NCBI RefSeq assembly: GCF_023721835.1
Contig: NZ_JAMKFE010000004.1
Location: 358,514-422,513, forward strand
DNA from: Caldimonas mangrovi
GTDB lineage: Bacteria; Pseudomonadota; Gammaproteobacteria; Burkholderiales; Burkholderiaceae_C
Direction of reading: 5' to 3'
Length of the DNA stretch: 64,000 nt
The notes under the pieces were generated by a model that worked only from the letters and a program-made list of their open reading frames with translations, was not told the origin of the DNA and did no database searches. The number at the start of each line of letters is the position of its first letter. Position 1 is the first letter of the stretch. Below, one piece after another: positions 1-15,213 of this stretch. The translations under genes and the position numbers were made by a program.

Positions 1-24
1 GAACGCAGCGCCCGCCGGCGCACG

Positions 25-1905
25 ATGCATTCCATCCTGCTCGACAAGGAGCTGCGCTGCGAGCTGCAACGGCGCGCCGCCGACAACGAGCTCGGCAGCC
101 AATGGGACGTCGACACCCGCACGCTCGCATCGCTGCTCGACCAGCCGCCCGAGGGCGACCTGTTCGACAGCCGGCCGCTGTCCGAAGCCATCGTGCGGGC
201 GCAAGCACGGCCGGTGCTGCTGGTCGAGAACCACCGCGTCACCTTGCCGTCGTCCCATGTGCTGTCCAGACGCATCGCGAAACACGCGCCGACCTTCGAG
301 CCGGCGCTGCGCTCCGTCGGGCGCGTCGAGCTGGTGGGCCACCCGGAGCTCGACTGGGTGGGCACCGGCTGGATGATCGAAGAGAACGTGGTGGTGACCA
401 ACCGGCACGTGGCCGACGAATTCGCGCGACGCGACGCCACCGGCCTGGCCTATGTCTTCATCCGCAACCAGGCGGGCGCCGAGGTGCTGCCGCGCATCGA
501 CTTCCACGAGGAGTACCGCTCGGTCGTCGCGGCAGAGTTCCGCATCGACCGGGTGCTGTACGTCGCGCCCCACGGCGAAGGCGCGCCGGACGTCGCCCTT
601 CTGAGCGTGGTGCCGGGTGAAGCGGGTGCGGCGCTGCCGGCACCGATTCAACCGGTCACTTCGGTCGTGAAGGCGCTGCGCAAGGGCCGCTTCGTCGCGG
701 TGGTCGGCTACCCGGCGCGCGACAGCCGCAGCGACTCGCGCCTGATGGACCGCATCTTCGGCGACATCTACGACGTCAAGCGCTTTGCGCCAGGCGAAGT
801 CATGACGGCGCAACGCGACAACTGGTTCTTCGAGCACGATGCGACCACGCTCGGCGGCAACTCCGGCAGCGTGATCCTCGACCTGGAAACCGGTCGCGCG
901 CTCGGCCTGCACTACGCCGGCGCGCACCGCAAGGCCAACTATGCGGTGCGCGTCGACACGGTGCTGGAGATGTTGCACATGGCCCGCGGCCGCACGCTGG
1001 TGCCCGGTGCGCAGCCCCGGCTTTCGCTGCAGGAAAAACAGCGGCCGCGCAAAAGCTACACCGCCACCGGCTACGACGAGCGCTTTCTCGGCGTGCGCGT
1101 GCCACTGCCGAAGACGGCAAAGGACGACGACCTGCTCGTCGTCAGCGACGCGAAGGATACGACGCGGCTCGACTACACCCATTTCAGCGTGCGCATGAGC
1201 TCCTCGCGCCGGCTGCCGGCCGTGACCGCCGTCAACATCGATGGCAGCTCGCGGCGGAAGATCTCGCGCAAGGGGCAGGTGTGGTTCTTCGACGCGCGCA
1301 TCCCGCGCGAGCGGCAGGTGGGCGGCGAGTTCTACGGCCCCACCGGCTTCGACCGCGGGCACATGGTGCGGCGCGAAGACCCGGTGTGGGGCAGCCCCGA
1401 GGAAGCCGCGCGTGCCAACGAAGACACCTTCCACTACACCAACGCGGCACCGCAGCACCCGGGCCTGAACCAGCGCGAATGGCTGGAACTGGAAGACTAC
1501 GTGCTTGACAACGCCGATGCGCAGGACCTGAAGGTCAGCGTCTTCACCGGCCCGGTGTTCGCGCCGGCCGATCCGGTGGTGCGCGGCGTGCAGGTGCCCA
1601 TGCGCTTCTGGAAGGTCGCGGTGCTGGTCGAGGCCGACACGCAGCAACTCGCCTGCGCCGCCTACCTGTTGTCGCAGGAGACCATGGTGGCCGAAGCCTT
1701 CCATTATGGCCGCTTCAAGACCTTCCAGGTGCCTCTGGTGCAGGTGGAAAAGCTGGCCGGCCTGCACTTCGGCAAGGCACTGCGCGACGCCGACCGCTAT
1801 GCCGACCGCATCGGCCCCGAGCGCGTGCCGCGCTGGCTGCCCGGCATCGAGATCCGTCGCCCCGAAGACGTGCGCTTCCCGCGCCGCAAACGCCGATCGT
1901 CATGA
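25..1905 (+). CDS. Trypsin-like serine protease fused to DNA/RNA non-specific endonuclease (NUC1 type)
   Basis: A 626-residue two-domain protein. An N-terminal region of about 100 residues of no recognised family precedes a chymotrypsin-fold protease with His near residue 128 (TNRHVA), Asp near 189 (DVALLSV) and Ser near 280 (GGNSGS), so the triad looks complete. The C-terminal half (about 345-610) is a beta-beta-alpha-metal endonuclease with the DRGHM motif (His near 446) and a downstream Asn in LNQREW. No signal peptide is visible, so it probably acts in the cytoplasm. The frame is open back to base 1 and no Shine-Dalgarno site precedes this ATG, so the true start may lie upstream of the window. 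Its stop overlaps the next start (ATGA), which ties it to the KwaA/KwaB-like genes. A defence role is inferred from context; the domain assignments are firm. Confidence 0.85.
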   Translation: MHSILLDKELRCELQRRAADNELGSQWDVDTRTLASLLDQPPEGDLFDSRPLSEAIVRAQARPVLLVENHRVTLPSSHVLSRRIAKHAPTFEPALRSVGRVELVGHPELDWVGTGWMIEENVVVTNRHVADEFARRDATGLAYVFIRNQAGAEVLPRIDFHEEYRSVVAAEFRIDRVLYVAPHGEGAPDVALLSVVPGEAGAALPAPIQPVTSVVKALRKGRFVAVVGYPARDSRSDSRLMDRIFGDIYDVKRFAPGEVMTAQRDNWFFEHDATTLGGNSGSVILDLETGRALGLHYAGAHRKANYAVRVDTVLEMLHMARGRTLVPGAQPRLSLQEKQRPRKSYTATGYDERFLGVRVPLPKTAKDDDLLVVSDAKDTTRLDYTHFSVRMSSSRRLPAVTAVNIDGSSRRKISRKGQVWFFDARIPRERQVGGEFYGPTGFDRGHMVRREDPVWGSPEEAARANEDTFHYTNAAPQHPGLNQREWLELEDYVLDNADAQDLKVSVFTGPVFAPADPVVRGVQVPMRFWKVAVLVEADTQQLACAAYLLSQETMVAEAFHYGRFKTFQVPLVQVEKLAGLHFGKALRDADRYADRIGPERVPRWLPGIEIRRPEDVRFPRRKRRSS

Positions 1906-2446
1906 AACTGCGCCTGTGGCCTTCGCTGCTGATCTTCGCGAGTTCGTACTTCCCGCTCGCGGTGATCGTCATCGTCAAGGACCTCGACGCCCACACCGGC
2001 TTCCCGCAACACCCGGTGTTCGCAGGGGCCATCGCCGTCAGCGCCATCGTGTGCCTGCTTGCGCTCGCGCTGGTGGTGCGCACCATCCCCGACGGCCTGC
2101 CGGTGCTTGTCACCAAGGTCAGCAACAAGTCGGGCGAGCTGTTCGCCTACACCGTGCCCTACATGATCTCGTTCTACAACTTCAACCTCGGCGACTGGCG
2201 CACGCTGCTGTGCCTGGGCCTGTTCCTCGCCATGATGTTCTCGCTGGCCTACCGCACGCGCAGCATCCTGGTGAACCCCATCCTCGGGCTGGTCGGCTAC
2301 GGGTTGTACGACAGCAGCTTCAAGGAAGGTACGCACGAGCGGCAGGGGCTGCTGCTGTCGCGCGACGAGTTCCGCCCGGGCGACCGCTGCCACGTCACGC
2401 GGCTGTCGAACTTCCTGTACTTCGTGACCCGGGTGGAGCGCGAGCC

Positions 2447-2450
<4 letters not shown>
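1902..2450 (+). CDS. kwaA: KwaA-like membrane protein of a Kiwa anti-phage system
   Basis: A 182-residue membrane protein. Hydrophobic segments lie at about 7-25, 38-60, 80-93 and 101-117, then a short hydrophobic stretch with NPILGLVGYGLY (125-136) and a soluble tail of about 45 residues (GLLLSRDEFRPGD). This layout (four membrane spans, the NPxL..GY.LY motif and a small C-terminal domain) is what I recall for KwaA, the membrane half of Kiwa; the match is by memory and not by alignment. Start and stop overlap the flanking genes by four bases on each side, so the three genes are probably translationally coupled. The strongest support is the DUF4868 protein directly downstream. Alternatively it could be an unrelated small membrane protein. 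Confidence 0.72.
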
Positions 2451-3674
<1,224 letters not shown>

Positions 3675-3901
3675 CCGGCCTCACGGCTGTTACGGCTGCT
3701 TGCGAGCGGCCGGCCCCATCGAACGCGCGTGCCGCATGGAGCGGGCGCGCGTTTGCAGTTTCTGCAGCAGTTCCTTACTAAAACCGTGTGACAGGCGTCG
3801 CATGATCTGTCGCGGGTGGGGACCCAGGCAAACCGGAAATGCCGCGTGTCCCATGGATGTCGCCTCGAACTCACGGAGAAAAGACAGGGGGGGCACAAGC
3901 C

Positions 3902-7870
<3,969 letters not shown>

Positions 7871-7898
7871 CAGACTGTGGCCCCTGAGATGGGGGAGC

Positions 7899-7923
7899 GT
7901 GGGCCGGTTTTGGCCGGACCCAC
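7899..7923 (+). terminator. Hairpin downstream of the hybrid kinase
   Basis: GTGGGCCGG pairs with CCGGACCCAC across a short T-rich loop, with one bulged base. It lies 28 bases after the kinase stop and has no T-run behind it. It could be a weak intrinsic terminator or an mRNA-end hairpin. The remainder of 7871-8084 shows nothing else convincing. Confidence 0.3.
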
Positions 7924-8084
7924 GACTACACTTCGCGGCACGTCAGGCGCACTCAAAAAAGCGCGGCCACCCAAGAAGATTCCTCAGGGGGAGTTCCTGT
8001 GCATCGTCAGCTCCACGCGAGCGCCCATTCGACACGGGCGCGGGTCATCGTGTCATCTGCCTGCCGGGGCGCAAGGGCCGGCCG

Positions 8085-10916
8085 ATGAACGACCGTCTGT
8101 CGCTCACCTCCACCGTGCAGGCACTGCTGTCGGGCTACACCCAGCACGACCGGCTGCTGCGCCTGAGCACGCCGCTGGGCCCCGAAGTGCTGCTGGCCGA
8201 GCGCGTCCAAATCGACGAATCCATCAGCCCCACGGGAGGTGAGGGCGACGACGGCTGCGGCTTCCAGCTGCAGCTCACCGCGCTGAGCGCCGACGCCCAC
8301 ATCGAACTCAAGCAGCTCATCGGCCAGCCCGTGCTGCTGGAACTGCTGACCCAGGCCAGCCGCAGCCAGCTGCGCCCCTTCCATGGCCACGTCACCGAGG
8401 CCGCACAGCTGGGCGCCGACGGCGGCCTGGCGCGCTACCGCCTGACCGTGCGCCCCTGGCTGGCCTTCCTCGGCTGGCGCACCGACAGCCGCGTGTTCCA
8501 GGACCACAGCGTCATCGAGATCGTCGAGCACGTGTTCACCGCCTACCAGGCACAAGGCCGGCTCGCCCCCGCCTGGCGCTGGGACCTCGCTGACCCGGCA
8601 GCCTACCCACGCCGCTCGCTGTGCATCCAATATCAGGAAAGCGATCTCGCCTTCGTGCAGCGGCTGCTGCGCGAAGAAGGCCTGTTCTGCTGGTTCGAGC
8701 ACGAAGGCGATGCCGGCAGCGACAGCTTCGGCCGCCACACCCTCGTCATTGCCGATCACAACGGTGCCTTCACCCCCAACGCCCAGGCGCGCGTGCGCTA
8801 CACCCAGCCCGGCGCGACGCTGAAGGAAGACAGCCTGCGCCACTGGAGCGCACGCCGCAGCGTGCAGACGGCCGCCATCGCCGTCGCCAGCTGGGACTAC
8901 CGCAGCGTCGGCCTGCGCCCGGCCACCGCTCAGGGCTTGCTGCCCGGCACACTGCCTGCCGACGCCACCTGCACCGACGTGCCCGGCGTGTATGCCTACG
9001 AAGACTCGGCCCAGGGCGAGCGCCTGGCACGCTGCCAGCAGGAAGCCCTCGACGCCGCCGCCCAGCTCTATACCGGCAGCGGCACCGTGCGCAGCCTCAG
9101 CCCCGGCACCACCGTCACCCTGCTCGACCACCCCCATCACAGCGGGCGCGAGCAAGACCGCTTCGTGCTGCTCAAGCTGCGCCACCGTGCCCGCAACAAC
9201 CTCAGCGCCGACCACCGCGCCCACATTGCTGCGCTGTTCGGTCGAACCGACTTCGACGGCAACGCCCCCGGGCCCGCCAATGACAGCGACGAGCCGCTGT
9301 ACGACGTGCAACTGACCGCCGTGCAAGCCGACGTGCCCGTGCGCGCCCCGGCACTCGACAACGTCCTGGCGAGCGAGGTGGGCCCCGCTGCCGTCATGCG
9401 CCACCCTCGGCCCACCGTGCGCGGCACCCAGACCGCCGTTGTCGTCGGCCTGCAAGCACCCGTGCACACCGACCGCGACCACCGCATCAAGGTGCAGTTC
9501 CACTGGCAGCGCGGCGGCAACGCCAGCCACCGCCTGGCCCACCCGCAGGGCGACAACGCCCCGGCCAGCGACGCCAGCGGCACCTGGGTGCGCGTGGCCA
9601 CCTCGGTGGCCGGCGCCAACTGGGGCAGCCACTTCGTGCCCCGTGTGGGCCAGGAAGTGCTGATCGCCTTCCTCGACGGCGACATCGACCGCCCGGTGTG
9701 CGTGGGCAGCCTGTACAACGGCATCGGGCAAGACAACAGCCAGGGCAACCAGGTCGCCGGCGGCGCCGCCGGCGCCACCGGCAACGCCCCCGCGTGGTTC
9801 CCCGGCAGCCGGGCCGCCGGCCAACACCAGGGCCACCAGCACGCTGCCGTGATGGCCGGCTTCAAAACCCAGGAGCTGCACGCCAGCGCGCACGGCGCCG
9901 GCGGCTACAACCAGCTCGTCTTCGACGACAGCCCGCAGCAAGGCCGCATCCAGCTCGCCACCACCACCCAGCACAGCCAGCTCAACCTCGGGCACGCCAT
10001 CCACCAGCAGGACAACCAGCGCCTGCACCACCGCGGCCACGGTGCCGAACTCACCACCCTGGCCCAGGGCGCCATCCGCGCCGGCAGCGGCCTGCTGCTC
10101 AGCGCCCATGCCCGCGCGGGCGGCTCCACCGGCAGCAGCCACCAGCTCGACAGCCGAGAGGCCGAGCAACAGCTGCAGCAGGCCGCCGAGCTGACCACCA
10201 CGCTGATCGACACCGCCCACAAGCACAAAGCCAAACTCGAGGCCGAGCCGGCACCGAAGGAGCTGCCGGTGCCCCAGGCCCAGCAGGCCTTGAAAGCCAG
10301 TCTGGAAGCCACCGACCAGCGCGGCCACGCCGGCAGCAGCGGCGACGAACGCGCCATCGACGGCGGCGCCGGCACCGTGAAGGCCTGGAGTCGCCCCGAC
10401 ATCGTCGCCAGCGCACCGGCCGGCATCGGGGTCTTCACGCCCGCTCACGCCATCTGGTACGCAGGCAAGACCTTGAGCCTCGTCGCCGGCCACGACCTCA
10501 CCGTCAACGCGCAGCGCGACCGCAGCCTGGTGGTCGCCCAGGGCATCGTGTGGTTCACCTACGGCAAGGCCGCCAACGCCAACAAACCCAACCAGGAAAC
10601 CGGCATCAAGCTGCATGCAGGCACCGGCAGCGTGGCCGTGCAGGCGCAAGACGGGTCGCTCAAGCTCACCGCCGACCAGGCCATCGACGCGAGCAGCACG
10701 CACGACAGCATCCAGATGGGCGCGCCCCAGCACGTGCTGCTGACGGCCGGTGGCTCGGCGTTGAAGATCGAAGGCGGCAACATCACGCTGACCACGCCGG
10801 GGGCGGCGTTGTTCAAGGCGAGCATGAAGGAGCTGACCGGGCCGAAGAGCGCAAACAGCAGCGCCGATCTGCCTGAGCCCGGAGCTCTTGCGGAATGTGA
10901 ATGGTCTCAGAGTTGA
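8085..10916 (+). CDS. vgrG: Type VI secretion tip protein VgrG
   Basis: A 943-residue VgrG. The N-terminal gp27-like region (about 1-340) carries the usual IQYQESDLAFVQRLLREEG stretch and a conserved FEHEG. A gp5-like OB region follows (about 420-560) with KVQFHW and GANWGSHFVPRVGQEVL, typical of VgrG. The C-terminus is a DUF2345-type beta-rich extension (about 690-940). VgrG trimers cap the Hcp tube and carry effectors. The ATG at 8085 begins the family's normal N-terminus; an in-frame ATG at 7899 would add 62 unrelated residues. It heads an orphan payload cluster with an adaptor, effector and probable immunity genes downstream. No core T6SS genes lie in the window. Confidence 0.93.
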   Translation: MNDRLSLTSTVQALLSGYTQHDRLLRLSTPLGPEVLLAERVQIDESISPTGGEGDDGCGFQLQLTALSADAHIELKQLIGQPVLLELLTQASRSQLRPFHGHVTEAAQLGADGGLARYRLTVRPWLAFLGWRTDSRVFQDHSVIEIVEHVFTAYQAQGRLAPAWRWDLADPAAYPRRSLCIQYQESDLAFVQRLLREEGLFCWFEHEGDAGSDSFGRHTLVIADHNGAFTPNAQARVRYTQPGATLKEDSLRHWSARRSVQTAAIAVASWDYRSVGLRPATAQGLLPGTLPADATCTDVPGVYAYEDSAQGERLARCQQEALDAAAQLYTGSGTVRSLSPGTTVTLLDHPHHSGREQDRFVLLKLRHRARNNLSADHRAHIAALFGRTDFDGNAPGPANDSDEPLYDVQLTAVQADVPVRAPALDNVLASEVGPAAVMRHPRPTVRGTQTAVVVGLQAPVHTDRDHRIKVQFHWQRGGNASHRLAHPQGDNAPASDASGTWVRVATSVAGANWGSHFVPRVGQEVLIAFLDGDIDRPVCVGSLYNGIGQDNSQGNQVAGGAAGATGNAPAWFPGSRAAGQHQGHQHAAVMAGFKTQELHASAHGAGGYNQLVFDDSPQQGRIQLATTTQHSQLNLGHAIHQQDNQRLHHRGHGAELTTLAQGAIRAGSGLLLSAHARAGGSTGSSHQLDSREAEQQLQQAAELTTTLIDTAHKHKAKLEAEPAPKELPVPQAQQALKASLEATDQRGHAGSSGDERAIDGGAGTVKAWSRPDIVASAPAGIGVFTPAHAIWYAGKTLSLVAGHDLTVNAQRDRSLVVAQGIVWFTYGKAANANKPNQETGIKLHAGTGSVAVQAQDGSLKLTADQAIDASSTHDSIQMGAPQHVLLTAGGSALKIEGGNITLTTPGAALFKASMKELTGPKSANSSADLPEPGALAECEWSQS

Positions 10917-10925
10917 AAGGTGCGA

Positions 10926-11867
10926 ATGCAGGACTTCTCCTTGAAGGAGGCGCTGTTCGCAGCCTTCTACCAGTACCGCGAAGTAGAGCCGGACAGCCAC
11001 ATCTACGTCTTGCTGGACCTGAATCACCCCGTGGCGGTCCATCATCCCCTTCATCTTGACCGATTACTTCAGCGGGAAGCTGCCCGCTCCATCGAGATAG
11101 TTCGGCGGCCCGACTTGGCCCACGAAGCCGAACTGTGTCCTAGACTGGTTCAGCTCTATCGCGCCGGCGAACACGGCTATGTCGACGAAGAACTCGTGAG
11201 CCTTACCTTAGAGTGCGCATTTCAGCGATGTCAAAGCCTTAACGGAGCTTACGTGGCAGCGTGGATCGTCAGCCCTGAAGAGCCACAACAGTTGAGCAAG
11301 CGACTGGCATCGGTAAATGTGACCTTCGACGTCAGAATGGGCAAGCAGCGTCACATGCCCTTGTTCGAGCCGTACCGAACGGCGCTAGTCGTCGCAAGGT
11401 TTGCACCCGATTCTCTGAAGGCTTGGATGGGCTCTTCGACCCATTGGCTTTATGCGGATATTGCTGGGCAGTTGCAAGTGATCGATGCTCCGCGCGCGGA
11501 AACACCGTGGATACCTCTGCGGCTGAGTCGGGAGCATTTCGCGGCCATGGAGAGAATTCACCAAGCGCGCTTTGCGCTCAAAGCTTTAGCTAACTCGGAC
11601 GCGGTACCGCGTAAGCAGCCTGAATTGAGTATCGACAACGCGGTCCGGCAAGCACATGAGTGGGGACTCAGCCATACCGAGGATGTAGTGCTCTTTGTGC
11701 TCAATGACTTCACCGTTGGCCCGGCATGGTCCTCGCATCCTGCGTCGATGGATGCGATTCAACACGCCGCCCGTGGCGAAGGTCGCTTGTCCGATGCGAT
11801 GGAGGCATTGCCGGATCACTCGCTGGAGAGCATTGCTGAGCATGCGCAACGGCGCGCGCCCTTGTGA
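10926..11867 (+). CDS. DUF4123 family T6SS effector chaperone/adaptor
   Basis: A 313-residue soluble protein located directly between vgrG and a large effector, the classic position of DUF4123 (Tap/TEC) adaptors that load an effector onto VgrG. The N-terminal half shows the family pattern of a VLLDLNHP strand, then WIVSPEEPQQLSKRLASV, and a later F.PYRTALVVARFAPDS region. ATG 10926 was chosen because AAAGG at 10916-10920 gives correct spacing; GTG at 10920 would overlap that site. GC content drops noticeably from here on relative to vgrG. The stop overlaps the next start (GTGA). Confidence 0.85.
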   Translation: MQDFSLKEALFAAFYQYREVEPDSHIYVLLDLNHPVAVHHPLHLDRLLQREAARSIEIVRRPDLAHEAELCPRLVQLYRAGEHGYVDEELVSLTLECAFQRCQSLNGAYVAAWIVSPEEPQQLSKRLASVNVTFDVRMGKQRHMPLFEPYRTALVVARFAPDSLKAWMGSSTHWLYADIAGQLQVIDAPRAETPWIPLRLSREHFAAMERIHQARFALKALANSDAVPRKQPELSIDNAVRQAHEWGLSHTEDVVLFVLNDFTVGPAWSSHPASMDAIQHAARGEGRLSDAMEALPDHSLESIAEHAQRRAPL

Positions 11868-14800
11868 CTGCGCATCTTGCATCGCCAGCCCATGCCATTT
11901 CACCTATAGATGCGGCCCCAGACATGCCGACCTTGACACAGCCCCAACAACCCGCCCGAAGACACAGCGCTCAAACTCTACGCGCGAACAATCAGCAGGC
12001 GAAGATTTGCGCCCTGGGCTCCAATGGCAGATGTTCATTCTGCCAACGAGAGGGCCTTCCCATCTTGCTGTTGCGCTATGCAGTCGTGCCCACGATGCTG
12101 CACCGGCATGGTCCGGAGCTTCGCAGTCTGAAGTTCAAGTTCGACCCTGACAACAAGCTGCGTAGGCACGAACTCAAGCGCCACGACTACACCTTGCGCA
12201 CGTTGCGGGCTGGCTTTGTGCATGTCTATTTGGGGCAATCCGGGAAGTGGCAGGTCTACGCGGTTACTAGTGACGGCTTGCTACGTTTGCTCGCGGATCC
12301 CGATAATCCTGACCAAAAGACAGACCGTGAAATGAGCGTAGTCTGCAAGCGGCAGTCGCACAACCTGCCGTCCGGTTTCATAACCGTGCCGCCTGAACAT
12401 GCCCAAGGCACCATCTGGGCCGCGTTCAGCCACAACGTATGGAGCCGCGAGGTCAGAAGGGCGCGTGAGTCAGCCCCTGAGCAGCGCATGCAAGCGATCA
12501 ATTGTGCCGCGCTCACTTCCTTACCTGGCAACTACTCCCACAGCCTCGATCTTGCTGATACAGACACGCTGTCCAAGATGGTCGAGGAATATGCGCGCGA
12601 TGCCGATGATCTAATGCGCCGACGCTGGCACACAAGGTACCTGTCACGCGGTCCGAATCAAGAAGCGAGCAAAATCTCCGGCTCACTCCCGAGCGTCCAT
12701 GGATTTTATGGTCGTCCGAGTCAACTGGAGCCTCTGCAGGAACTGGCGAACCGTTGGGTCGCGCGTGAGGATTGGCCGGGTCGCAGCAAACGTGTTGCAG
12801 CATTTGCCTTGTACGACCCGGTGGGGATCGTGCAGGAGATCAACCACACGCGGCATCTGTTGGCGGAGTGGCACCAAGAATACATTGGTCAGCTGGATGT
12901 GGCCCGGCCTGTGCTGATCTCACAAGCAATCATGGGCCTCAAGGCCATCTACGAGCAATCTGCACTGCTAGATGTTGCACGAGAGCAGGGAGTAAAAGGC
13001 GACATCGCGAAGTTGCTCAAAGAGGAATCGTCCGGCGCATCAAAATTGCGCGAGGCAGCTCGTCTTGAGGCGGGGAATAGATGGGCACGCTTGGAGAACC
13101 GATACGACGAGACAGGCCGCCACTTGTTCATGGTGGACCACACCCGGACATCGGAACTATTCCAAAGCAACCTCAAGGACTGCGACGAAGATTACGCCAA
13201 GTGGGCGGGAGACCCAGAATGGGTAAGCTGGTTCGACGACTTCAGTGCGACCGCTGACGATTGGATCAGGGCCATCGAGATGGGCGCTGCTGCACTCAGT
13301 GGTGGGCCGATGCAGGCCGACAGCTACGAAGTGTGGAAACGATGGCTCGTGCATGAGAAACCATGGGACAGCACCAATCCGGTCTATCGTGCGTACTTTG
13401 GGGGACGTAAGGACATCGTCAAAGAACTCTTGCCTGACAAGGTGCCAGAGGACTTTCCGTCCCCTACCGAGGTCACGAGCGGGAAGGTGGAGTCCGCGGC
13501 TCGAGCAGACAAGTTGTATGGGTTGATCAAGGATCTATCGGGTACGGACGAAGCTGCCAAGGCTGTGAGGGCACTTGCAAGTAGCACTGCTCTGACGGCG
13601 GGGCTGGCGCACATTCAGACCGCGATGCAGGCTGCAGGCGCCGCACTCGCGCACGAGCTAGACCGCCTTCGGAGCGCCACATTGTTGAGGGCGCAGCAGG
13701 CGGGGTTGCACCTCTACCGAAACGTGCAGGGCGTATTCATTACGATCAACACGACCCTTGGCGAATACATGAGGGCGATGAGGGAGGCTGGTGTCAGCGC
13801 CGCGCAAGCGAGCCGTGCGGCTTTGGAGAAATTGGCGCAGCAGCCATTATCTGCCGTCACTCCGGACGGGAAACAGGTTCGAGCGCTAGTTCTGGCCGGG
13901 ATGTTGAACTTGAGCGATCCCCGCGTCAGGGACCTAGCGATCAAGGTCACGCTGTGGGTGGCAGACGCTGGCCGCTCGCTCCTCAATCACCTCAACAGTG
14001 TCATCGGCGGCGAAATCAACCGCGTGTTGAAGGGCGCCGATGTGGCAATGGCCGGCGGCCGAGCGGCTCAATCGTTGGTGCGGGTGGCAGGAATCACCCT
14101 GTCTAACGAGGCAGCTGCTGCGGCGCAGAAAGCACTGCAAGGCATGCAGTTGACCGCGGCGCAGGCCAACAATCTGACGCGTAAACTCCTGGGCTCAGCA
14201 GTGCGACTCGGTGGCAGCAAGGATCTTCTGCTCGCCGCCGGATCGCTCTACTTCCAGATGTGGGCGTATCAAGACGCGTACAACCAAGTGCAGCAGAAGC
14301 TCGGCAAAGATCGGGCAGAAGCATTGATGTCACTGACGTCGGCCGGACTGGGTGTCATCGCCGCGACCGCAGAGATTGTAGGCGCTGGTTTCAAAGCGCT
14401 TGCGAAAGAAGCTGTCGGGAAACTTTTCATAAAGGTAGGTGGCGGGCTCGCTGCTGTATCTACTGCAGTGGATTCGGTGCAAGCGTTTCATGCGATGCGG
14501 CAGGCCGCGGCTAAAGGGGATAGGGACGCCGCGCGTCTCTACTTTGTAGGCTCAGGAGTACTTGCGGGCGCTTCCATCATGGGAGGCTATGCCGTTGCTA
14601 TTGGCGCAGCGTCACTGCTCGGCCCACTCGGTATCGCGATACTCTTGGCCGTTGTCGGAGTCGGCCTTGTTATTGCAGCGACTCACGCAACCGACAGCCC
14701 TGCGGAAATTTGGCTGGATCGCTGTTTCTGGGGGAAAGGGCAGCGAACGGAAGGGAAATGGAGCAGTCGAGAGTTCGCAACTGAGCTTGCAGAAATGAAT

Positions 14801-15211
14801 TGTCTTGTTCTTGGTTTGAAGGCTGAAATCAGCTTCAATGATGATTGGAATGAACTCTTAAAGAAGCAAGATACTGTAAATATGGAGATCATGCTGCCGC
14901 AGTATGATAAGCAAGGCAGTGCGCTCAGTTTGTTGGTTACCGCCATTGATTCGAATAATAATGGCTATCTGCTGTATCGTGAAAATATAAACACGCCCGT
15001 TCCGGAAAATTTGCCGGCCAAGGTGCTAGATGGCTCGTTGCTATGGCAAAGAAGTACCTCTAAAGATTCGATAGAACATGGCGTGCGAGTCATGAAAATG
15101 CAGTTTCTGGCAGGTGCGCACTATAAGCGCGTGGCACTTCAACTAAAATACTGGCCGGACGCAACGGACGAAAGTGCACTTCTTGAGGTCAAACAATTGG
15201 AGACGGACTGA
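11864..15211 (+). CDS. VasX-like T6SS effector, probable membrane-disrupting toxin
   Basis: A 1115-residue protein starting at a GTG that overlaps the adaptor stop. The N-terminal region has CSFCQREGLPI (Cys57, Cys60) followed by RYAVVP, and LRAGFVHVYL near residue 115, which fit the toxin-VasX N-terminal domain and the hRxGhhY part of a MIX marker. The middle is long and helical. Hydrophobic helices cluster near 895-942 (VGSGVLAGASIMGGYAV, then a second span ending VGVGLVIAATH), consistent with a colicin-like pore former, followed by a beta-rich tail of about 170 residues. It is likely delivered on the upstream VgrG. The 3' quarter is strikingly AT-rich for this genome, suggesting transfer. 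Killing activity is inferred, not shown. Confidence 0.8.
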   Translation: MTAHLASPAHAISPIDAAPDMPTLTQPQQPARRHSAQTLRANNQQAKICALGSNGRCSFCQREGLPILLLRYAVVPTMLHRHGPELRSLKFKFDPDNKLRRHELKRHDYTLRTLRAGFVHVYLGQSGKWQVYAVTSDGLLRLLADPDNPDQKTDREMSVVCKRQSHNLPSGFITVPPEHAQGTIWAAFSHNVWSREVRRARESAPEQRMQAINCAALTSLPGNYSHSLDLADTDTLSKMVEEYARDADDLMRRRWHTRYLSRGPNQEASKISGSLPSVHGFYGRPSQLEPLQELANRWVAREDWPGRSKRVAAFALYDPVGIVQEINHTRHLLAEWHQEYIGQLDVARPVLISQAIMGLKAIYEQSALLDVAREQGVKGDIAKLLKEESSGASKLREAARLEAGNRWARLENRYDETGRHLFMVDHTRTSELFQSNLKDCDEDYAKWAGDPEWVSWFDDFSATADDWIRAIEMGAAALSGGPMQADSYEVWKRWLVHEKPWDSTNPVYRAYFGGRKDIVKELLPDKVPEDFPSPTEVTSGKVESAARADKLYGLIKDLSGTDEAAKAVRALASSTALTAGLAHIQTAMQAAGAALAHELDRLRSATLLRAQQAGLHLYRNVQGVFITINTTLGEYMRAMREAGVSAAQASRAALEKLAQQPLSAVTPDGKQVRALVLAGMLNLSDPRVRDLAIKVTLWVADAGRSLLNHLNSVIGGEINRVLKGADVAMAGGRAAQSLVRVAGITLSNEAAAAAQKALQGMQLTAAQANNLTRKLLGSAVRLGGSKDLLLAAGSLYFQMWAYQDAYNQVQQKLGKDRAEALMSLTSAGLGVIAATAEIVGAGFKALAKEAVGKLFIKVGGGLAAVSTAVDSVQAFHAMRQAAAKGDRDAARLYFVGSGVLAGASIMGGYAVAIGAASLLGPLGIAILLAVVGVGLVIAATHATDSPAEIWLDRCFWGKGQRTEGKWSSREFATELAEMNCLVLGLKAEISFNDDWNELLKKQDTVNMEIMLPQYDKQGSALSLLVTAIDSNNNGYLLYRENINTPVPENLPAKVLDGSLLWQRSTSKDSIEHGVRVMKMQFLAGAHYKRVALQLKYWPDATDESALLEVKQLETD

Positions 15212-15213
15212 AA

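Noticed and set aside
8007..11054. 1015-residue open frame on the minus strand opposite vgrG
   Set aside because: A composition shadow of high-GC vgrG: the translation is Val/Ala/Gly/His-rich with no domain, and the plus strand encodes a complete VgrG.
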